A DNA stretch of 64,000 nucleotides from Anthocerotibacter panamensis C109. Its GTDB lineage: Bacteria > Cyanobacteriota > Cyanobacteriia > Gloeobacterales > Anthocerotibacteraceae. Below, one piece after another: positions 1 through 9,954 of this stretch (the stretch's first letter is position 1; every line of letters starts with the position of its first letter). The stretch spans positions 3,165,501 through 3,229,500 of the forward strand of contig NZ_CP062698.1 of NCBI RefSeq assembly GCF_018389385.1, given 5' to 3'. The translations under genes were made by a program, and so were the position numbers. Under the pieces are notes generated by a model, which made no database searches, had not been told where the DNA came from, and saw nothing but the letters and a program-made list of their open reading frames with translations.

Positions 1-1210
1 CAGGCTGAGCCATAGGCACCCCCAGATGACGCGCTCGGATCTGCGTCCAGACCTGATTCACCGCCCCGCCCCCCGCCGTGTAGACCCGTTGGAGCGGGGT
101 CGCTCCCAATTCCATCAAACGCTGATAGCCCTGAGCCTCAATACGGGCTAAACTCTCCAAAAGCCCGTGCAAAAAGGCCACCGGATCGCTGGGTTGTGGC
201 TTCAAACGGGGTTGTAGAGCAGGATCGGCGACCGGGAAACGCTCTCCGGGGCGCAGCAGGGGATAGTAATCCAGCGGGCTCTCTTGGTCAGCAGCAATCT
301 GGAGGCTCAAGGTCTCCAACTGCATCGCACTAAAAAAACGTTGCAGAACAGCCGCTCCGGCATTGGACGCGCCCCCCACCAGCCACAGGTCCCCAAGCCG
401 ATGGCTATAGATACCGTAGCGAGCCTCGTCCACCCGCTTTTGGCTCAACAGTTTGAGGACCAACGTCGAACCCAGCGAGGTGACCGCCTCGCCCGGAAGG
501 GTGACCCCACTGGCTAAAAAGGCAGCAATACTGTCGGTTGTCCCGGCACAGACTTGGCACTCAGGGTCAAAGTTAAATCTTTGGGCCATGGCAGGCTGGA
601 TGTGGTTCACGGGAGTGCCGGGCAGAAGAATCCGGGGCAAGAGCGGGGTCAAGGCTTGAAAAGGGGGGGCGACCAGCCAATCCGGGTAGCGCCCATTCCC
701 CACGTCATAGCCCAGCTTCAAACTGTTGTGCTCATCGCTGAAGCCCAAGCAGCCATGGAGCAAAAAAGCCAGCCAATCAGCCTGATGCAAAAAATAGCCA
801 GACGGCGGGAGCGTCTGGGTAGCCCCCAGCCAGAGCAGCTTCGCCAGACTGGAGGTGGGACTTAGCACCACATGACCGGGTGGAGCATAGGGTCGTAGCC
901 ACTCCACTTGGGCTACAGCACGGGCATCGTTATAGCGCAGGGGCGGATGGAGGGGGTGCCCGCTCGCATCACAGAGCAAGACCGTCGCCGAGGTGCCGTC
1001 AAGGGCGATGGACCGAATCTCCCGCCGTATCCCAACAGGAATCTGCCCGAGCAGGTCAAAAAGTACTTCTTGCCAGACCGCTGCCTCATTTTCTGGGCTT
1101 GTTGCCGTAAAAGTGCAGCGAGCCTCCGCCCGCACCTGCGTTGCTTCGTCGATCACCACAGCCCGTGCGCCGGAGGTGCCAAAATCGAGACCGAGATAGG
1201 CGTAGGTCAT
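1..1210 (-). CDS. FGGY-family sugar kinase, D-ribulose kinase-like (3' end beyond window)
   Basis: The frame is open without a stop from an ATG at 1210 to the left window edge (403 codons), so the C-terminus is missing. The N-terminus reads LGLDFGTSGARAVVID, the phosphate-1 loop of FGGY kinases and very close to the start of the cyanobacterial/plant D-ribulose kinase (XK-1/SePSK) group. A second conserved glycine stretch, AGTTDSIAAFLASG, lies near residue 225. The expected role is ATP-dependent phosphorylation of a ketose, probably D-ribulose, in the cytoplasm. The gene stands alone, 46 bp upstream of the oppositely ending glycosylase region. The family assignment is firm; the substrate is inferred from resemblance only. 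Confidence 0.8.
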   Translation of the reverse strand, partial: MTYAYLGLDFGTSGARAVVIDEATQVRAEARCTFTATSPENEAAVWQEVLFDLLGQIPVGIRREIRSIALDGTSATVLLCDASGHPLHPPLRYNDARAVAQVEWLRPYAPPGHVVLSPTSSLAKLLWLGATQTLPPSGYFLHQADWLAFLLHGCLGFSDEHNSLKLGYDVGNGRYPDWLVAPPFQALTPLLPRILLPGTPVNHIQPAMAQRFNFDPECQVCAGTTDSIAAFLASGVTLPGEAVTSLGSTLVLKLLSQKRVDEARYGIYSHRLGDLWLVGGASNAGAAVLQRFFSAMQLETLSLQIAADQESPLDYYPLLRPGERFPVADPALQPRLKPQPSDPVAFLHGLLESLARIEAQGYQRLMELGATPLQRVYTAGGGAVNQVWTQIRARHLGVPMAQP

Positions 1211-1256
1211 GAGCATTTAATACACAGAGCCTGCTCCAACCCTACCGAGTTCACCG

Positions 1257-1877
1257 CTACTTGATCGTTAAACTTTGCCAGAAATACCAAGCGCAGACGC
1301 TGCGGTAGGGCTGCCACGGCAGGGCCAGTTGCTCCAGGGTCTTTTTGTCCGGGAGTTCCTCCAGCCGATATACTTTCTTGACCCCAGAGCGGACGCCCAG
1401 ATCGTCCACGGGCCAGACATCGAGACGCCCTAGCCGAAAGATGAGGAGCATCTGAACCGTCCAGCGCCCAACGCCCTTAACCTGGGTCAGAATGCGAATA
1501 ATTTCTTCATCATCCAGCGCAGACAGTTCTTTCAAGGTCGGCAGCCCTCCTTGCATCCACTGGGCCAAATCCTTTAAATAGCGCGTCTTTTGACCCGAGA
1601 CACCCGCTGTACGCATCTTTTCATCTGGGGTGGACAGGATCTCGGCTGCGCTCGGAAAGGGCTTGTCTGGATAGAGGGCGACGAAGCGGCTCAAGATCGT
1701 CGTCGCTGCCTTGCCGGAGAGTTGCTGGAACATAATCGCCCGTGCCAGGGCTTCCAGGAGGTCTCCATCTTCCTGCGCTACGGCAAGTTGGCAGGGGCCG
1801 ACCTGCTCGATGAGGGCTTCTAAGACTGGGTCAGCTTGTTGCAAATAGACCAGGGCTGGCATCATGGGCATCCACAT
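1257..1877 (-). CDS. DNA-3-methyladenine glycosylase II (AlkA/HhH-GPD family)
   Basis: A base-excision repair glycosylase of about 206 residues that removes alkylated purines. The helix-hairpin-helix is visible as VKGVGRWTVQMLL, followed by the GPD-type loop VWPVDDLGVRSG, whose second Asp (DDLG) is at the catalytic aspartate position. The N-terminal half carries the family signature IMFQQLSGKAATTI. Length matches the short bacterial AlkA-like form that lacks the N-terminal AlkA domain. The reading frame extends upstream to a TTG at 1934, but the family normally begins near the motif ALVYLQQADPVLEALI, so the ATG at 1877 was preferred; no clear ribosome site decides this. It follows rpoC2 but a terminator separates them. 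Confidence 0.8.
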   Translation of the reverse strand: MWMPMMPALVYLQQADPVLEALIEQVGPCQLAVAQEDGDLLEALARAIMFQQLSGKAATTILSRFVALYPDKPFPSAAEILSTPDEKMRTAGVSGQKTRYLKDLAQWMQGGLPTLKELSALDDEEIIRILTQVKGVGRWTVQMLLIFRLGRLDVWPVDDLGVRSGVKKVYRLEELPDKKTLEQLALPWQPYRSVCAWYFWQSLTIK

Positions 1878-1946
1878 TTTGAAGCGCTGAAGCCCATTAT
1901 GAAACAGCACCAGCCCGCTCTTGCTATGGCTCAAAGCCCTGCTGCT

Positions 1947-1984
1947 AAAACGAACCGTCCAAGGAAATCTCCCCAGACGGTTCG
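1947..1984 (-). terminator. Rho-independent terminator of rpoC2
   Basis: On the minus strand CGAACCGTC (1976-1984) pairs with GACGGTTCG (1951-1959) as a 9-bp perfect stem with a 16-nt loop, followed by a short T run (1947-1950). It lies about 40 bp downstream of the rpoC2 stop. Confidence 0.75.
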
Positions 1985-2025
1985 TGTTTGGTAAGACCTA
2001 GCGTAGCGACAGTCTGCGCAGAGCC

Positions 2026-5000
2026 TTAGTCATCGTCCATCAGGTCGTCCGCGACCGGCTCCGAAGCGAAGGAGTCTGTGTAGGGAGCACGCCAGGGTTG
2101 GGGCGCGACGTAGGTTTCTTCGATCCCCAGGGTCTCCCCCCCGTCCTCGCTGGCGATGATCTCATCGAGCGGCTCTTCAAAGCTGTTGAAGCCCGTCCCG
2201 GCAGGAATCAAACGACCAATGATGACGTTCTCCTTAAGGCCCCTCAGCCAGTCGGATTTGCCCTCAATGGCCGCTTCGGTCAGGACCCGAGTGGTCTCCT
2301 GGAAGGAAGCTGCCGAGATAAAGGAATCCGTGTTGAGTGAAGCTTTGGTTATCCCCAAGAGCACGGGTGTGCACTGGGCTGGGGCTCCACCCGTAATAGC
2401 CATGGCTTCGTTGACCTGCTCGATCTGCCGCAGTTCCACCAGTTCGCCCGGTAAGAACGTGGTATCCCCACCATCCTCGACACGGACTTTAGAGGTCATC
2501 TGCCGGACAATCACCTCAACGTGTTTGTCGGAGATCTCGACCCCCTGGGAGCAATAGACCGACTGGACTTCATCCACCAGATAGCGCTGGACGGCCTCAA
2601 TGCCCTCTTGAATACCCCTGCGTTCGGTGAAGACGCGCACGATATCGTGGGGGTTGGCGGGACCATCCGTGATAGGCTCCCCGGCACGGATCTCCTGACC
2701 GTCCATGACGACCAAATTTTGACCGGGTAACAGCGTGTAATCTGTGGTGGTATTGTCGGTTTCGACGATCTGCACCTGATACGTGTCGTCTGCCATCTGG
2801 GTGACCTGGACGCGACCATCCCGTTCTGCCAAGACGCACATCTCCTTGGGTTTGCGGGCTTCAAGCAACTCCTCAACTCGGGGCAGACCTTGGATAATAT
2901 CTCCAGTCTTGGCTCGTTCGTAGACCAGCAGGGAGAGATTATCCCCACGCTGGATCAGATCCGCATCATCTACCAGGAGAATAGCTCCCCCAGAGATGAG
3001 GTAAGGACGGCCCTTGCGCAGAACAAGCGTTCCCTCTTCGATGCTTTGGACCTCCCCAGAGGCTTGGGCCAATACGGGCTTGCCCTCCAGTTTGCCAATC
3101 ACATCCCCCCGGCGGACGAGCTGACGGACCTTACAGTCGGTTTTGCCCACTGGAATCGTCATCAAGTCATCTGCGGTGACTAGCAGGATACGGCGCACCA
3201 CGTTCCCGAAGTAGGTGATGCCCTGGACCCGGCCTTCGCCTTTAGCGAGGATCTCGGTGCGGGCGACTTCATCTCCAGGCATGATGCGGTCACCATCCTG
3301 GACCAGCAGGCGTGTCTTGGTACTACCGCTGACCTGATCCGCAATGTGGTCGCTGCGAATGAGTAAAGTCTCCAGAATGACCATCTGCAATTGCAGGGAA
3401 TCTGGATCGACTTCACTGGGGACGAGTTCGATGTCCGCTGCGAGTTGGGTACTTTGCTCATCCACATCCAAGGCGAGTTGGGTCTTGAGCAGATCCACCC
3501 CGTCCACAGACTTGACACGCTCTCCATCGCGGAAGGGGATACGCTGAACCACCTTGAGGCGGATACCCATCCCATCTTGGGAAATGACGGACTGACTCGG
3601 GACTGCTGGTTGGGCGGCCACCGGATACTCGACCACCGGGCGCAACAGTACCGCCGGACCCTCGGGAGTCTCGATCTGCTCGATATAGCGTAGGTCATTG
3701 ACCACCAGACCCTTGAGGACTTCGGTGCCGGGATAGGCCAAAGACTCATTGAGGACCAGGAGGTCACCGACGTCTTGGAGCAGGTGCAGGTCTCCAGGAC
3801 GGATAATCAGCTCACGCAGGATGTCGTTGCGCTGGATTACGCCCACCACCCCACTCGTCTGACAGTAGATATCTTTGACGATGGTTGTCCCAGCCTCGAC
3901 CAGTTGACCATCTTCAACTTCCAGCAGCGAGATGTCTTTGTTGACCTCGTGGGTCTCCTCAGGAACCCACAGTAGGGTTCCGTCTTTGACCACTTCATAA
4001 CCTTGCTTGGACCGCGATTTGGAGATCTCTAGCCCTGCAAACTTGAGGATGCCCCCAGTGCGGGTACGGTAGCGGTCATCGACCATCTCGGCCACGACCT
4101 GACCGTTGTAGACCTTGGTTCCTGGCGTCGCCTTGAGTAAGAAACTCTGACCGGTCTGGGTGATGAGGGTCATCTGCTCGCGGCCCTTGGACTTCTCTTC
4201 TCGGACGTGAGCTTTGTCGAGGAGCAAGGAAGCTGTGATAATTTCCACCTCACGCCCGCCCTTGGCATCGGCCTCTTTGATGCGGACCTTGCCACCGCGC
4301 TCACTGACGAGACGGGTCTGAGCAATCACCCCGTTCTTATAGATGGTGTCGCCCTCATGGACGAAGCCTTCTGCCCCCGGCGGAAGATTGTAGACCTGAC
4401 CGGAGAGGACCCACAACAGGCCCCCCTGACGGGCACCGGTTTTAGTTTCGTTACCCTGACGGTCGGTCTTGACTTCCACGGTCAGATCAGCGAAGCGCAC
4501 CTGACCAGAGAGGTCGGCTGTGACTTCCTTGGTGGCCTTTTCCGTGGTCTTACGAGCCGTTTTACCGGAGATAGCCACCTCGGCAATCAGGTCACCTACT
4601 TCGATTTGCTGCCCGTTTTTGACAAAAATAGTGGACCCCAAGGGCATCATCAACTGCTGCTCTTCTGTGCTCCCCACCGCCTGGATCTTGAGGACCCCAG
4701 CCTGTTCGACGAAGAGCGCCTCATCGCCGTGACGGGTACGGTAGGGGCGGGTGCGCAAGGCGGACGAGAGGCTGGCCTTGCCTGCAAACGGCGCTTTGAT
4801 AGTCTGGGCAACCCCGCCGGTGAAGACGCCCCCGGTGTGGAAGGTCCGCATCGTCAACTGGGTCCCCGGTTCTCCAATCGATTGGGCTGCGATAATCCCT
4901 ACCGCTTCTCCGATATCTACCAGTTGCCCATGTGCTAGCGACCAGCCATAGCAAAGGCGGCAGACCGAGCGGTTGGCTTCGCAGGTCAGTGGAGAGCGGA

Positions 5001-5865
5001 CCCGCACCCCTTCTACCCCAGCCAGCGCAAATTTATCGGCTAGTTCTGGGGTGATGACTTCGTTGCGCTTGCCCAGGACTTCTTTGGTGATGGGGTGGAT
5101 GACATCCTCGCCTAAGTAGCGTCCGGCTAGACGATCTCTGAGCGGAATAATAACTTTCTCCCCGTCTCTCAAAGGGGTGACGAGCATCGTCCGGTGGGTC
5201 AGACAGTCGTCTTCGCGGACAATCACATCCTGGGAGACATCCACCAAACGGCGGGTGAGGTAGCCGGAGTCCGCTGTGCGCAAGGCGGTGTCTACCAGTC
5301 CTTTGCGAGCACCGTAGGAGGAAATAATATATTCGGTGACGTTGAGCCCTTCGCGGAAGTTGGTCTTGATCGGTTGGTCGATGATCTCCCCTTGCGGATC
5401 TGCCATCAGACCGCGCATCCCAACCAACTGACGGACCTGCGAGAGGTTTCCCCGTGCCCCAGAGAAGGCCATCATCCCGACTGAGTTGAGGGGTTTGCGC
5501 TCCTGAAAGTTGGCCCGTACCTGCTCGGTCAACTCTTCGGTTGCCCCGGCCCAGGTGTCAATGACTTTTTGGTAGCGCTCGATTTCCGTGATTTCACCAC
5601 GGGTATAGCGCTCTTCGGCCCGCTCAATTTCCCGTTCGGCTCGCTCCAGGATGGCCCGCTTCGTCTCGGGAACTTCCAGGTCTTCGACCGAGATCGAGAC
5701 CCCAGCACGGGTTGCAAACCGGAAGCCTAAATTTTTAAGAGAATCAGCCATTTGGGCGGTCTTGGCCGTACCATAGTTGGTGAAGGCCCAAGCGATGAGC
5801 TTAGCCAGACCTTTTTTGTCAATCTTGCGATTGAGGAATTTAACTGGCTGCTTAGTGTCGGTCAT
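2026..5865 (-). CDS. rpoC2: DNA-directed RNA polymerase subunit beta'' (RpoC2)
   Basis: The C-terminal part of the split beta' subunit, found as a separate polypeptide in cyanobacteria and plastids (1279 residues here, the normal cyanobacterial size). The trigger-loop sequence [16 protein letters not shown] and the zinc-site cysteines in [11 protein letters not shown] are visible near residues 295-345. The long stretch after the trigger loop fits the large cyanobacterial SI3 insertion. The ATG at 5865 was chosen because AAGGGAG lies 5 nt upstream; the frame is open 39 bp further. The gene stands alone: no rpoB or rpoC1 precedes it, and the next gene on this strand upstream is a bactofilin 125 bp away. 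That is unlike the common rpoB-rpoC1-rpoC2 order. Confidence 0.98.
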   Translation of the reverse strand: MTDTKQPVKFLNRKIDKKGLAKLIAWAFTNYGTAKTAQMADSLKNLGFRFATRAGVSISVEDLEVPETKRAILERAEREIERAEERYTRGEITEIERYQKVIDTWAGATEELTEQVRANFQERKPLNSVGMMAFSGARGNLSQVRQLVGMRGLMADPQGEIIDQPIKTNFREGLNVTEYIISSYGARKGLVDTALRTADSGYLTRRLVDVSQDVIVREDDCLTHRTMLVTPLRDGEKVIIPLRDRLAGRYLGEDVIHPITKEVLGKRNEVITPELADKFALAGVEGVRVRSPLTCEANRSVCRLCYGWSLAHGQLVDIGEAVGIIAAQSIGEPGTQLTMRTFHTGGVFTGGVAQTIKAPFAGKASLSSALRTRPYRTRHGDEALFVEQAGVLKIQAVGSTEEQQLMMPLGSTIFVKNGQQIEVGDLIAEVAISGKTARKTTEKATKEVTADLSGQVRFADLTVEVKTDRQGNETKTGARQGGLLWVLSGQVYNLPPGAEGFVHEGDTIYKNGVIAQTRLVSERGGKVRIKEADAKGGREVEIITASLLLDKAHVREEKSKGREQMTLITQTGQSFLLKATPGTKVYNGQVVAEMVDDRYRTRTGGILKFAGLEISKSRSKQGYEVVKDGTLLWVPEETHEVNKDISLLEVEDGQLVEAGTTIVKDIYCQTSGVVGVIQRNDILRELIIRPGDLHLLQDVGDLLVLNESLAYPGTEVLKGLVVNDLRYIEQIETPEGPAVLLRPVVEYPVAAQPAVPSQSVISQDGMGIRLKVVQRIPFRDGERVKSVDGVDLLKTQLALDVDEQSTQLAADIELVPSEVDPDSLQLQMVILETLLIRSDHIADQVSGSTKTRLLVQDGDRIMPGDEVARTEILAKGEGRVQGITYFGNVVRRILLVTADDLMTIPVGKTDCKVRQLVRRGDVIGKLEGKPVLAQASGEVQSIEEGTLVLRKGRPYLISGGAILLVDDADLIQRGDNLSLLVYERAKTGDIIQGLPRVEELLEARKPKEMCVLAERDGRVQVTQMADDTYQVQIVETDNTTTDYTLLPGQNLVVMDGQEIRAGEPITDGPANPHDIVRVFTERRGIQEGIEAVQRYLVDEVQSVYCSQGVEISDKHVEVIVRQMTSKVRVEDGGDTTFLPGELVELRQIEQVNEAMAITGGAPAQCTPVLLGITKASLNTDSFISAASFQETTRVLTEAAIEGKSDWLRGLKENVIIGRLIPAGTGFNSFEEPLDEIIASEDGGETLGIEETYVAPQPWRAPYTDSFASEPVADDLMDDD

Positions 5866-5990
5866 GGAACTCCCTTGGGGCGCTAGGCTTATCCATCTTA
5901 TCAAAGACCTACTATCTTATCAAAGACTTAGGCTATGGGTATATTTTTGCGCGCCAGTTTTTCCAGGAAATTGCGTGAATAGGTAGGGGC

Positions 5991-6401
5991 TTAGGGTGAT
6001 TCTGGCTTGGTTTCTTCCGGCGGGGCCAATTGGGGCGGCTCTTGGAGGGTGGGTAGGGCCTTAGTGTCCTGAGTGACGACACACCCGGTAAAAAATGCTC
6101 CTTCAGCCACATCCAGCGAACTGAACATGGCATCTCCTTCCAGGCGCGCAGCGCGCGTCAGGGTCAGTTTCCCCTTGATGATGACTTTGGACTTGACAGT
6201 GCCATGGATGAGGGCATTACGTGCTTTCACCTGAGCCCCTTCAATGCGCCCTGAAGCGGCTACTTCCAGGTCCCCGCCCGCTTCGACAGTCCCCAGGACA
6301 ACTCCGTCGACGCGCAGGTTTCCGGGTGTTTTGAGGTCTCCTTGGACGACACTAGCGCCGCCCAGATAGGTGAGATTCTCGGTCTGTTTGCGCAGAAACA
6401 T
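5991..6401 (-). CDS. Bactofilin (polymer-forming cytoskeletal protein)
   Basis: A 136-residue protein with the right-handed beta-helix pattern of bactofilins (DUF583): repeated short strands rich in G and V, for example LKTPGNLRVDGVVLG, AGGDLEVAASGRIEG and HGTVKSKVIIKGKLT. The C-terminal 25 residues are proline- and glutamate-rich and probably disordered. Bactofilins self-assemble into filaments at the inner face of the membrane and place cell-wall enzymes. The gene begins 3 bp after the stop of an M23 peptidase, the partner usually encoded beside bactofilins, so the two are almost certainly one operon acting on cell shape or envelope remodelling. Confidence 0.9.
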   Translation of the reverse strand: MFLRKQTENLTYLGGASVVQGDLKTPGNLRVDGVVLGTVEAGGDLEVAASGRIEGAQVKARNALIHGTVKSKVIIKGKLTLTRAARLEGDAMFSSLDVAEGAFFTGCVVTQDTKALPTLQEPPQLAPPEETKPESP

Positions 6402-6404
6402 CGT

Positions 6405-7244
6405 TCACTCCGCCAAGGGTAGGGGGGGCATGTAGGCCATGGGATTCACCGCCTGACCGTGGTGAAAAATGGTGTAGTGCAGATGGCTGCCGGTGGAACG
6501 TCCGGTACTTCCGACAGCTCCGAGCAGGTGGTCGCGCGCGATGCTGCGTCCGGTCTGAACGTAAATCTTGGATAGGTGACCATACAGGGTATAAAACCCA
6601 TAGCCATGGTTCACGACAACCCGGTTGCCGTAGCCTGCGGCCCAACCCGCCTCAACAACCAGCCCTGGAGCCGTAGCATAGACAGGAGTACCCAGAGCAC
6701 TGGACAGGTCCAGGCCATTGTGCTCCTCATACCCCGCGCCGAGAGGATTGCGGCGGCCTCCAAAATGGGAGGAGAGCCGGTTCATTTTGCGCAAGGGCAG
6801 CCCCCACGGACGGGCTGCTTCTTCTGCCAGAACTTTCTCCAACTCAGGGCGGACTTGCTGCGTAAAGTCGGTGGCGAGGGCGACGAGGCGGACTTGAGCA
6901 GACTGAAGCCTTTGGGCAGAATCTGAGGGGACGGACGACCCACTAGCTTGTGGCTTGGCAAGGGCTTTGGGATGGGCGACCCCAGCACGCTGACGCAGGC
7001 TCTGGACTTGGGCTTCCAAGGAGGTGAGGTGTTCTTGAAGCTGGAGCGCTTGTTCCTCCAGACTGCGAGTCCGGGCACGTTCATGCTCCTGCCGTTGGGC
7101 CTGAGGATAGAAAACCACGCCCGCTGTCAGCGCACCCAACAATAACAAAAGGGGTACCACCTGGGGCCAGACCGAAAAGGCCAGAGCCTCTTTGCCCGTG
7201 CGGACTACGAGGATGGTGTAAGGTTTTCGCAAGGAGTGGTCCAT
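6405..7244 (-). CDS. Membrane-anchored M23 (LytM-type) peptidase
   Basis: A 279-residue inner-membrane protein: a short cytoplasmic tail, one membrane segment at about residues 28-47 (VVPLLLLLGALTAGVVFY), a coiled coil at about 50-90, and a C-terminal M23 domain at about 165-270. The zinc ligands are visible in EEHNGLDLS and in HLHY, so the enzyme looks catalytically intact. M23 enzymes cut peptide cross-links of peptidoglycan on the periplasmic side. It is translated 3 bp ahead of the bactofilin gene, the typical arrangement in which the bactofilin localises the hydrolase. Confidence 0.92.
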   Translation of the reverse strand: MDHSLRKPYTILVVRTGKEALAFSVWPQVVPLLLLLGALTAGVVFYPQAQRQEHERARTRSLEEQALQLQEHLTSLEAQVQSLRQRAGVAHPKALAKPQASGSSVPSDSAQRLQSAQVRLVALATDFTQQVRPELEKVLAEEAARPWGLPLRKMNRLSSHFGGRRNPLGAGYEEHNGLDLSSALGTPVYATAPGLVVEAGWAAGYGNRVVVNHGYGFYTLYGHLSKIYVQTGRSIARDHLLGAVGSTGRSTGSHLHYTIFHHGQAVNPMAYMPPLPLAE

Positions 7245-7439
7245 GCTTTTTTGTGACTCGGGTGCAGCATGCCACAGCCTGAGTTATAAGGCAAGGTATT
7301 TCCCCTAAGTGTTTCCCCTTAATTTTCAGGATGGGCCGTGGAATCGGCGGGATAATTTTGGGTAAGCATGGACCTGCACTTACGGGCGGGGCATTGACAC
7401 TAGAGTGTGTCTATCCTTACAATTTAAAAGCCAATGTTT

Positions 7440-7512
7440 GGCCCCATCGTCTAGAGGCCTAGGACACATCCCTTTCACGGATGTGACAGGGGTTCGAATC
7501 CCCTTGGGGCTA
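7440..7512 (+). tRNA. tRNA-Glu (anticodon UUC)
   Basis: A 73-nt cloverleaf: the 7-bp acceptor opens with a G1-U72 wobble as in other cyanobacterial tRNA-Glu, D arm GTCTAGAGGCCTAGGAC, anticodon loop CTTTCAC with TTC, T arm AGGGG-TTCGAAT-CCCCT, discriminator A. CCA is not encoded. In cyanobacteria this tRNA also feeds glutamyl-tRNA reductase for haem, bilin and chlorophyll synthesis. Confidence 0.97.
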
Positions 7513-7564
7513 TCCTCAATTTACCAGAGCCGTCAGGGTCTCTTGGGACTTGGCCTGTTATGGC

Positions 7565-8602
7565 TCAAGGTGAAACTACCTGCCAGAAAACTTCTTCCCC
7601 GGCCCGAAAAGGGATCAGGGTATCGCTTCCAAAAGGTACCTGAGCGGGAATGGTCCAGGGCTGCTTCTGGAGGGTGATGGTATCGAGGTTGCGCGGCAGA
7701 CCATAGAAATCTGCACCATAAAAACTGGCAAAACCTTCCAGTTTGTCCAAGGCTCCTGCCTTTTCGAAGACCTCGGCGTAGAGTTCGAGAGCACAGAGCG
7801 CCGTGTAACTCCCGGCGCAGCCACAGGCCGTTTCTTTGCGGTGGCGAGCATGAGGGGCGCTGTCGGTACCCAAAAAGAACCGGGGATTGCCACTCGTCGC
7901 CGCCTCGACCAAAGCCAGACGGTGCACCTCGCGCTTGAGGACAGGCAGACAGTAGTAGTGCGGGCGGATGCCCCCAACCAGCATAGCGTTGCGGTTGAGC
8001 AGCAGATGGTGGGCGGTGACCGTAGCAGCGACGCCGGGACGAGCCTGCCGGATGAAGTGCACCGCCTCCAGGGTGGTGATGTGCTCAAAAACCACTCTGA
8101 GGCGCGGGAACCGCTCCACCAAAGGAGCCAGATCCTCCGTGATAAAAACCCGCTCCCGGTCAAAGATATCCACCTCAGGACGCACTACCTCCCCATGAAC
8201 CAGTAGCGGCAGGTCCACTTCCTCCATTTGTGCCAAGACAGGTTCCAGCCCTCTCAAGGAGACCACTCCGTGGGCAGAATTGGTCGTCGCCCCGGCAGGA
8301 TAGAGCTTGAGCCCGTATACCAAGCCACTCGCTTTGGCCTGAATAATTTCGTCGGGGCTGGTTTGGGGGGTGAGGTACAGGGTCATCAAAGGGGTGAAGG
8401 TTTGCTCCTTGGGCACCTGTGCCTGGATTTCGGCGCGGTAGCTGAGCGCCCGAGCGGTCGTGGTGACCGGGGGAGCTAGATTGGGCATGATCATGGCCCG
8501 TCCAAAGACTCGGGCAGTATCAGGGAGGACTGCTGCTAGTGCGGCCCCCTCGCGCAGATGGAGGTGCCAATCGTCGGGGCGCGTCAAAGTTATGCGCTGC
8601 AT
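7565..8602 (-). CDS. pyrC: Dihydroorotase
   Basis: The 345-residue zinc enzyme that closes carbamoyl-aspartate to dihydroorotate in pyrimidine synthesis. The N-terminal metal-binding motif [10 protein letters not shown] is at residues 10-19. Further zinc/active-site stretches are the loop [21 protein letters not shown] and the aspartate in LGTDSAPH. Length and motif set match the E. coli PyrC type (homodimeric, class II) rather than the PyrC/PyrX type fused or paired with PyrB. The ATG at 8602 faces the divergent CRP-like gene across 85 bp, which must hold both promoters. Confidence 0.95.
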   Translation of the reverse strand: MQRITLTRPDDWHLHLREGAALAAVLPDTARVFGRAMIMPNLAPPVTTTARALSYRAEIQAQVPKEQTFTPLMTLYLTPQTSPDEIIQAKASGLVYGLKLYPAGATTNSAHGVVSLRGLEPVLAQMEEVDLPLLVHGEVVRPEVDIFDRERVFITEDLAPLVERFPRLRVVFEHITTLEAVHFIRQARPGVAATVTAHHLLLNRNAMLVGGIRPHYYCLPVLKREVHRLALVEAATSGNPRFFLGTDSAPHARHRKETACGCAGSYTALCALELYAEVFEKAGALDKLEGFASFYGADFYGLPRNLDTITLQKQPWTIPAQVPFGSDTLIPFRAGEEVFWQVVSP

Positions 8603-8687
8603 CGAGAACCTTCCAAACTAGCTGTCACAAAAATCGTAGTTCCTGTCCCCACACTACGATAGGCTGTAAGGGAATCAGGAGCGTGTC

Positions 8688-9476
8688 ATGGAGACCGTTG
8701 TCGGTCATTATCTTCTAGAATTCTTAAGCCAGCGGACGTTTCTCTTTCGTGATCAACCTGTGGAGCGTCTGGCTCAGTATTTTTCTGAGGAATCGCTCAC
8801 CCTCCAGAAGCTTTATCCCAACCGGCCTATCTTCATGTCCCATCAGCCAGAGGAAGACCTCGACACGCTCTATATTGTCTATGCGGGAGGCCCGGTGATT
8901 GCCCGCAGTGCTCCTTTAGACCGGGTAATTTGTCTCATCTATGAGGGAGGTTCCTTTGGAGAACAGGACTTGCCCTTCTCTTATGGTCCGGCTTGGACCG
9001 CTTTTCCCACCCTTTTTGAGCCCTACAAGAGCACCACAGTCCTCAAAATCGCCCTGACAGCGCTGATGCAGATGTACCGGGAGGTTCCGCAGTTTCAGGC
9101 TCGCTACGAGGAAGTTTTTCGCCTGCGCTGTCAGTTCAACTATCACCTGCTCAACATCGGCCCCTACCCGCCTCAAGCAGTGGCTGCTTTATTGCGCGCG
9201 GTGATCTATCAGGAGCGCTTTTTGGGCTTCCAACCCCACAGCGCCCATGGGCAGGAGTACTACGAACTAGACTTGCCCAGTGATCTGATCAGTCGGGCTT
9301 GCCAACTCAATCAGCGGACGGTAGAGCAAGTCTTGGAAGGGATGCGGGCGCAGAAACTCCTCGCTCCACCCCAACTCGATGACAGCGACTTGATCCGCGT
9401 CATTGATCCCGAAGCGCTCAAAGAGGTCTATGGGGCGACACGGCACAAAGTTTCGTGGTGGCCGCTGCGAAAATAA
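8688..9476 (+). CDS. CRP/FNR-like transcription regulator with a divergent sensor domain
   Basis: A 262-residue protein with no membrane segment. The first ~140 residues resemble a cyclic-nucleotide-binding beta barrel (YEGGSFGEQDLPFSYG recalls the phosphate-binding cassette, but its arginine is not evident). They lead into a long helix and a C-terminal winged helix-turn-helix at about 200-230 (DLISRACQLNQRTVEQVLEG). This is the CRP/FNR plan. The degenerate cassette suggests it does not bind cAMP in the usual way. An AGGAG lies 9 nt before the ATG. No target can be named; the divergent pyrC is the nearest candidate. Confidence 0.55.
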   Translation: METVVGHYLLEFLSQRTFLFRDQPVERLAQYFSEESLTLQKLYPNRPIFMSHQPEEDLDTLYIVYAGGPVIARSAPLDRVICLIYEGGSFGEQDLPFSYGPAWTAFPTLFEPYKSTTVLKIALTALMQMYREVPQFQARYEEVFRLRCQFNYHLLNIGPYPPQAVAALLRAVIYQERFLGFQPHSAHGQEYYELDLPSDLISRACQLNQRTVEQVLEGMRAQKLLAPPQLDDSDLIRVIDPEALKEVYGATRHKVSWWPLRK

Positions 9477-9560
9477 CAATGTTACTATAAGAAAAGCTCA
9501 AAGGTTTCTTCTACCTTGGGGCTGACTCCCTACCCGCACTAGCAGGTTAAGGCAGGATAA

Positions 9561-9815
9561 ATGGAGAAGCTCAAGCCTTCACCCCGTCTTTTTGTTACAC
9601 CCTCTGGCGTCGTCTTTTATGTGTTTCGTGGTCGGGTTCAGTTGGGAGGCCATGATTGGGACTCCTGGCATATAGCGGTTCAGGCTTTGGATGGGGAAAT
9701 CTATGTGACGGACCAAGCCATCCCTCGGGCAGCTAACCGTGAACCTCAGGCTCTAGATGCCATGAAGCTTTCGCAACTGGTTCATGAGGAACCGCTGCTG
9801 TTCGTCCGCGAATAG
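9561..9815 (+). CDS. Small conserved-looking hypothetical protein
   Basis: An 84-residue soluble protein without a recognised family. It is rich in aromatic beta-strand residues in the first half (VFYVFRGRVQLGGHDWDSWH) and helical at the end. Codon use matches neighbouring genes and the frame is free of stops from its ATG, 84 bp after the CRP-like gene. It lies on the same strand as the ECF transporter that follows 139 bp later, but a likely structured leader separates them. Function unknown. Confidence 0.55.
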   Translation: MEKLKPSPRLFVTPSGVVFYVFRGRVQLGGHDWDSWHIAVQALDGEIYVTDQAIPRAANREPQALDAMKLSQLVHEEPLLFVRE

Positions 9816-9847
9816 GCAGCTTTTTCAAGACAAGAATAATATTGTGA

Positions 9848-9872
9848 GGGGTAGTGCGACGCGTGCTGCCCC
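9848..9872 (+). promoter_or_regulatory. Hairpin in the leader of the ECF transporter operon
   Basis: GGGGTAGTG and TGCTGCCCC form an imperfect (G-U containing) stem of about 9 bp, followed 15 nt later by a second small stem (GCCC...GGGC). The leader from 9816 to 9954 may therefore be structured. No known riboswitch consensus was recognised (TPP, cobalamin, THF and preQ1 were considered). No T run follows. Confidence 0.25.
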
Positions 9873-9954
9873 TTACTTATGGCCCTTCCAAAATGGGCTG
9901 AACGTAGCGAGCCGAATTGCGTATCCTGGGATCTGTGGTTCCACGTTAGCCTTC

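Noticed and set aside
4207-4938. A 243-codon open frame on the plus strand inside rpoC2
   Set aside because: It is antisense to a certain, conserved gene and has no family pattern; it reflects GC-rich codon bias.
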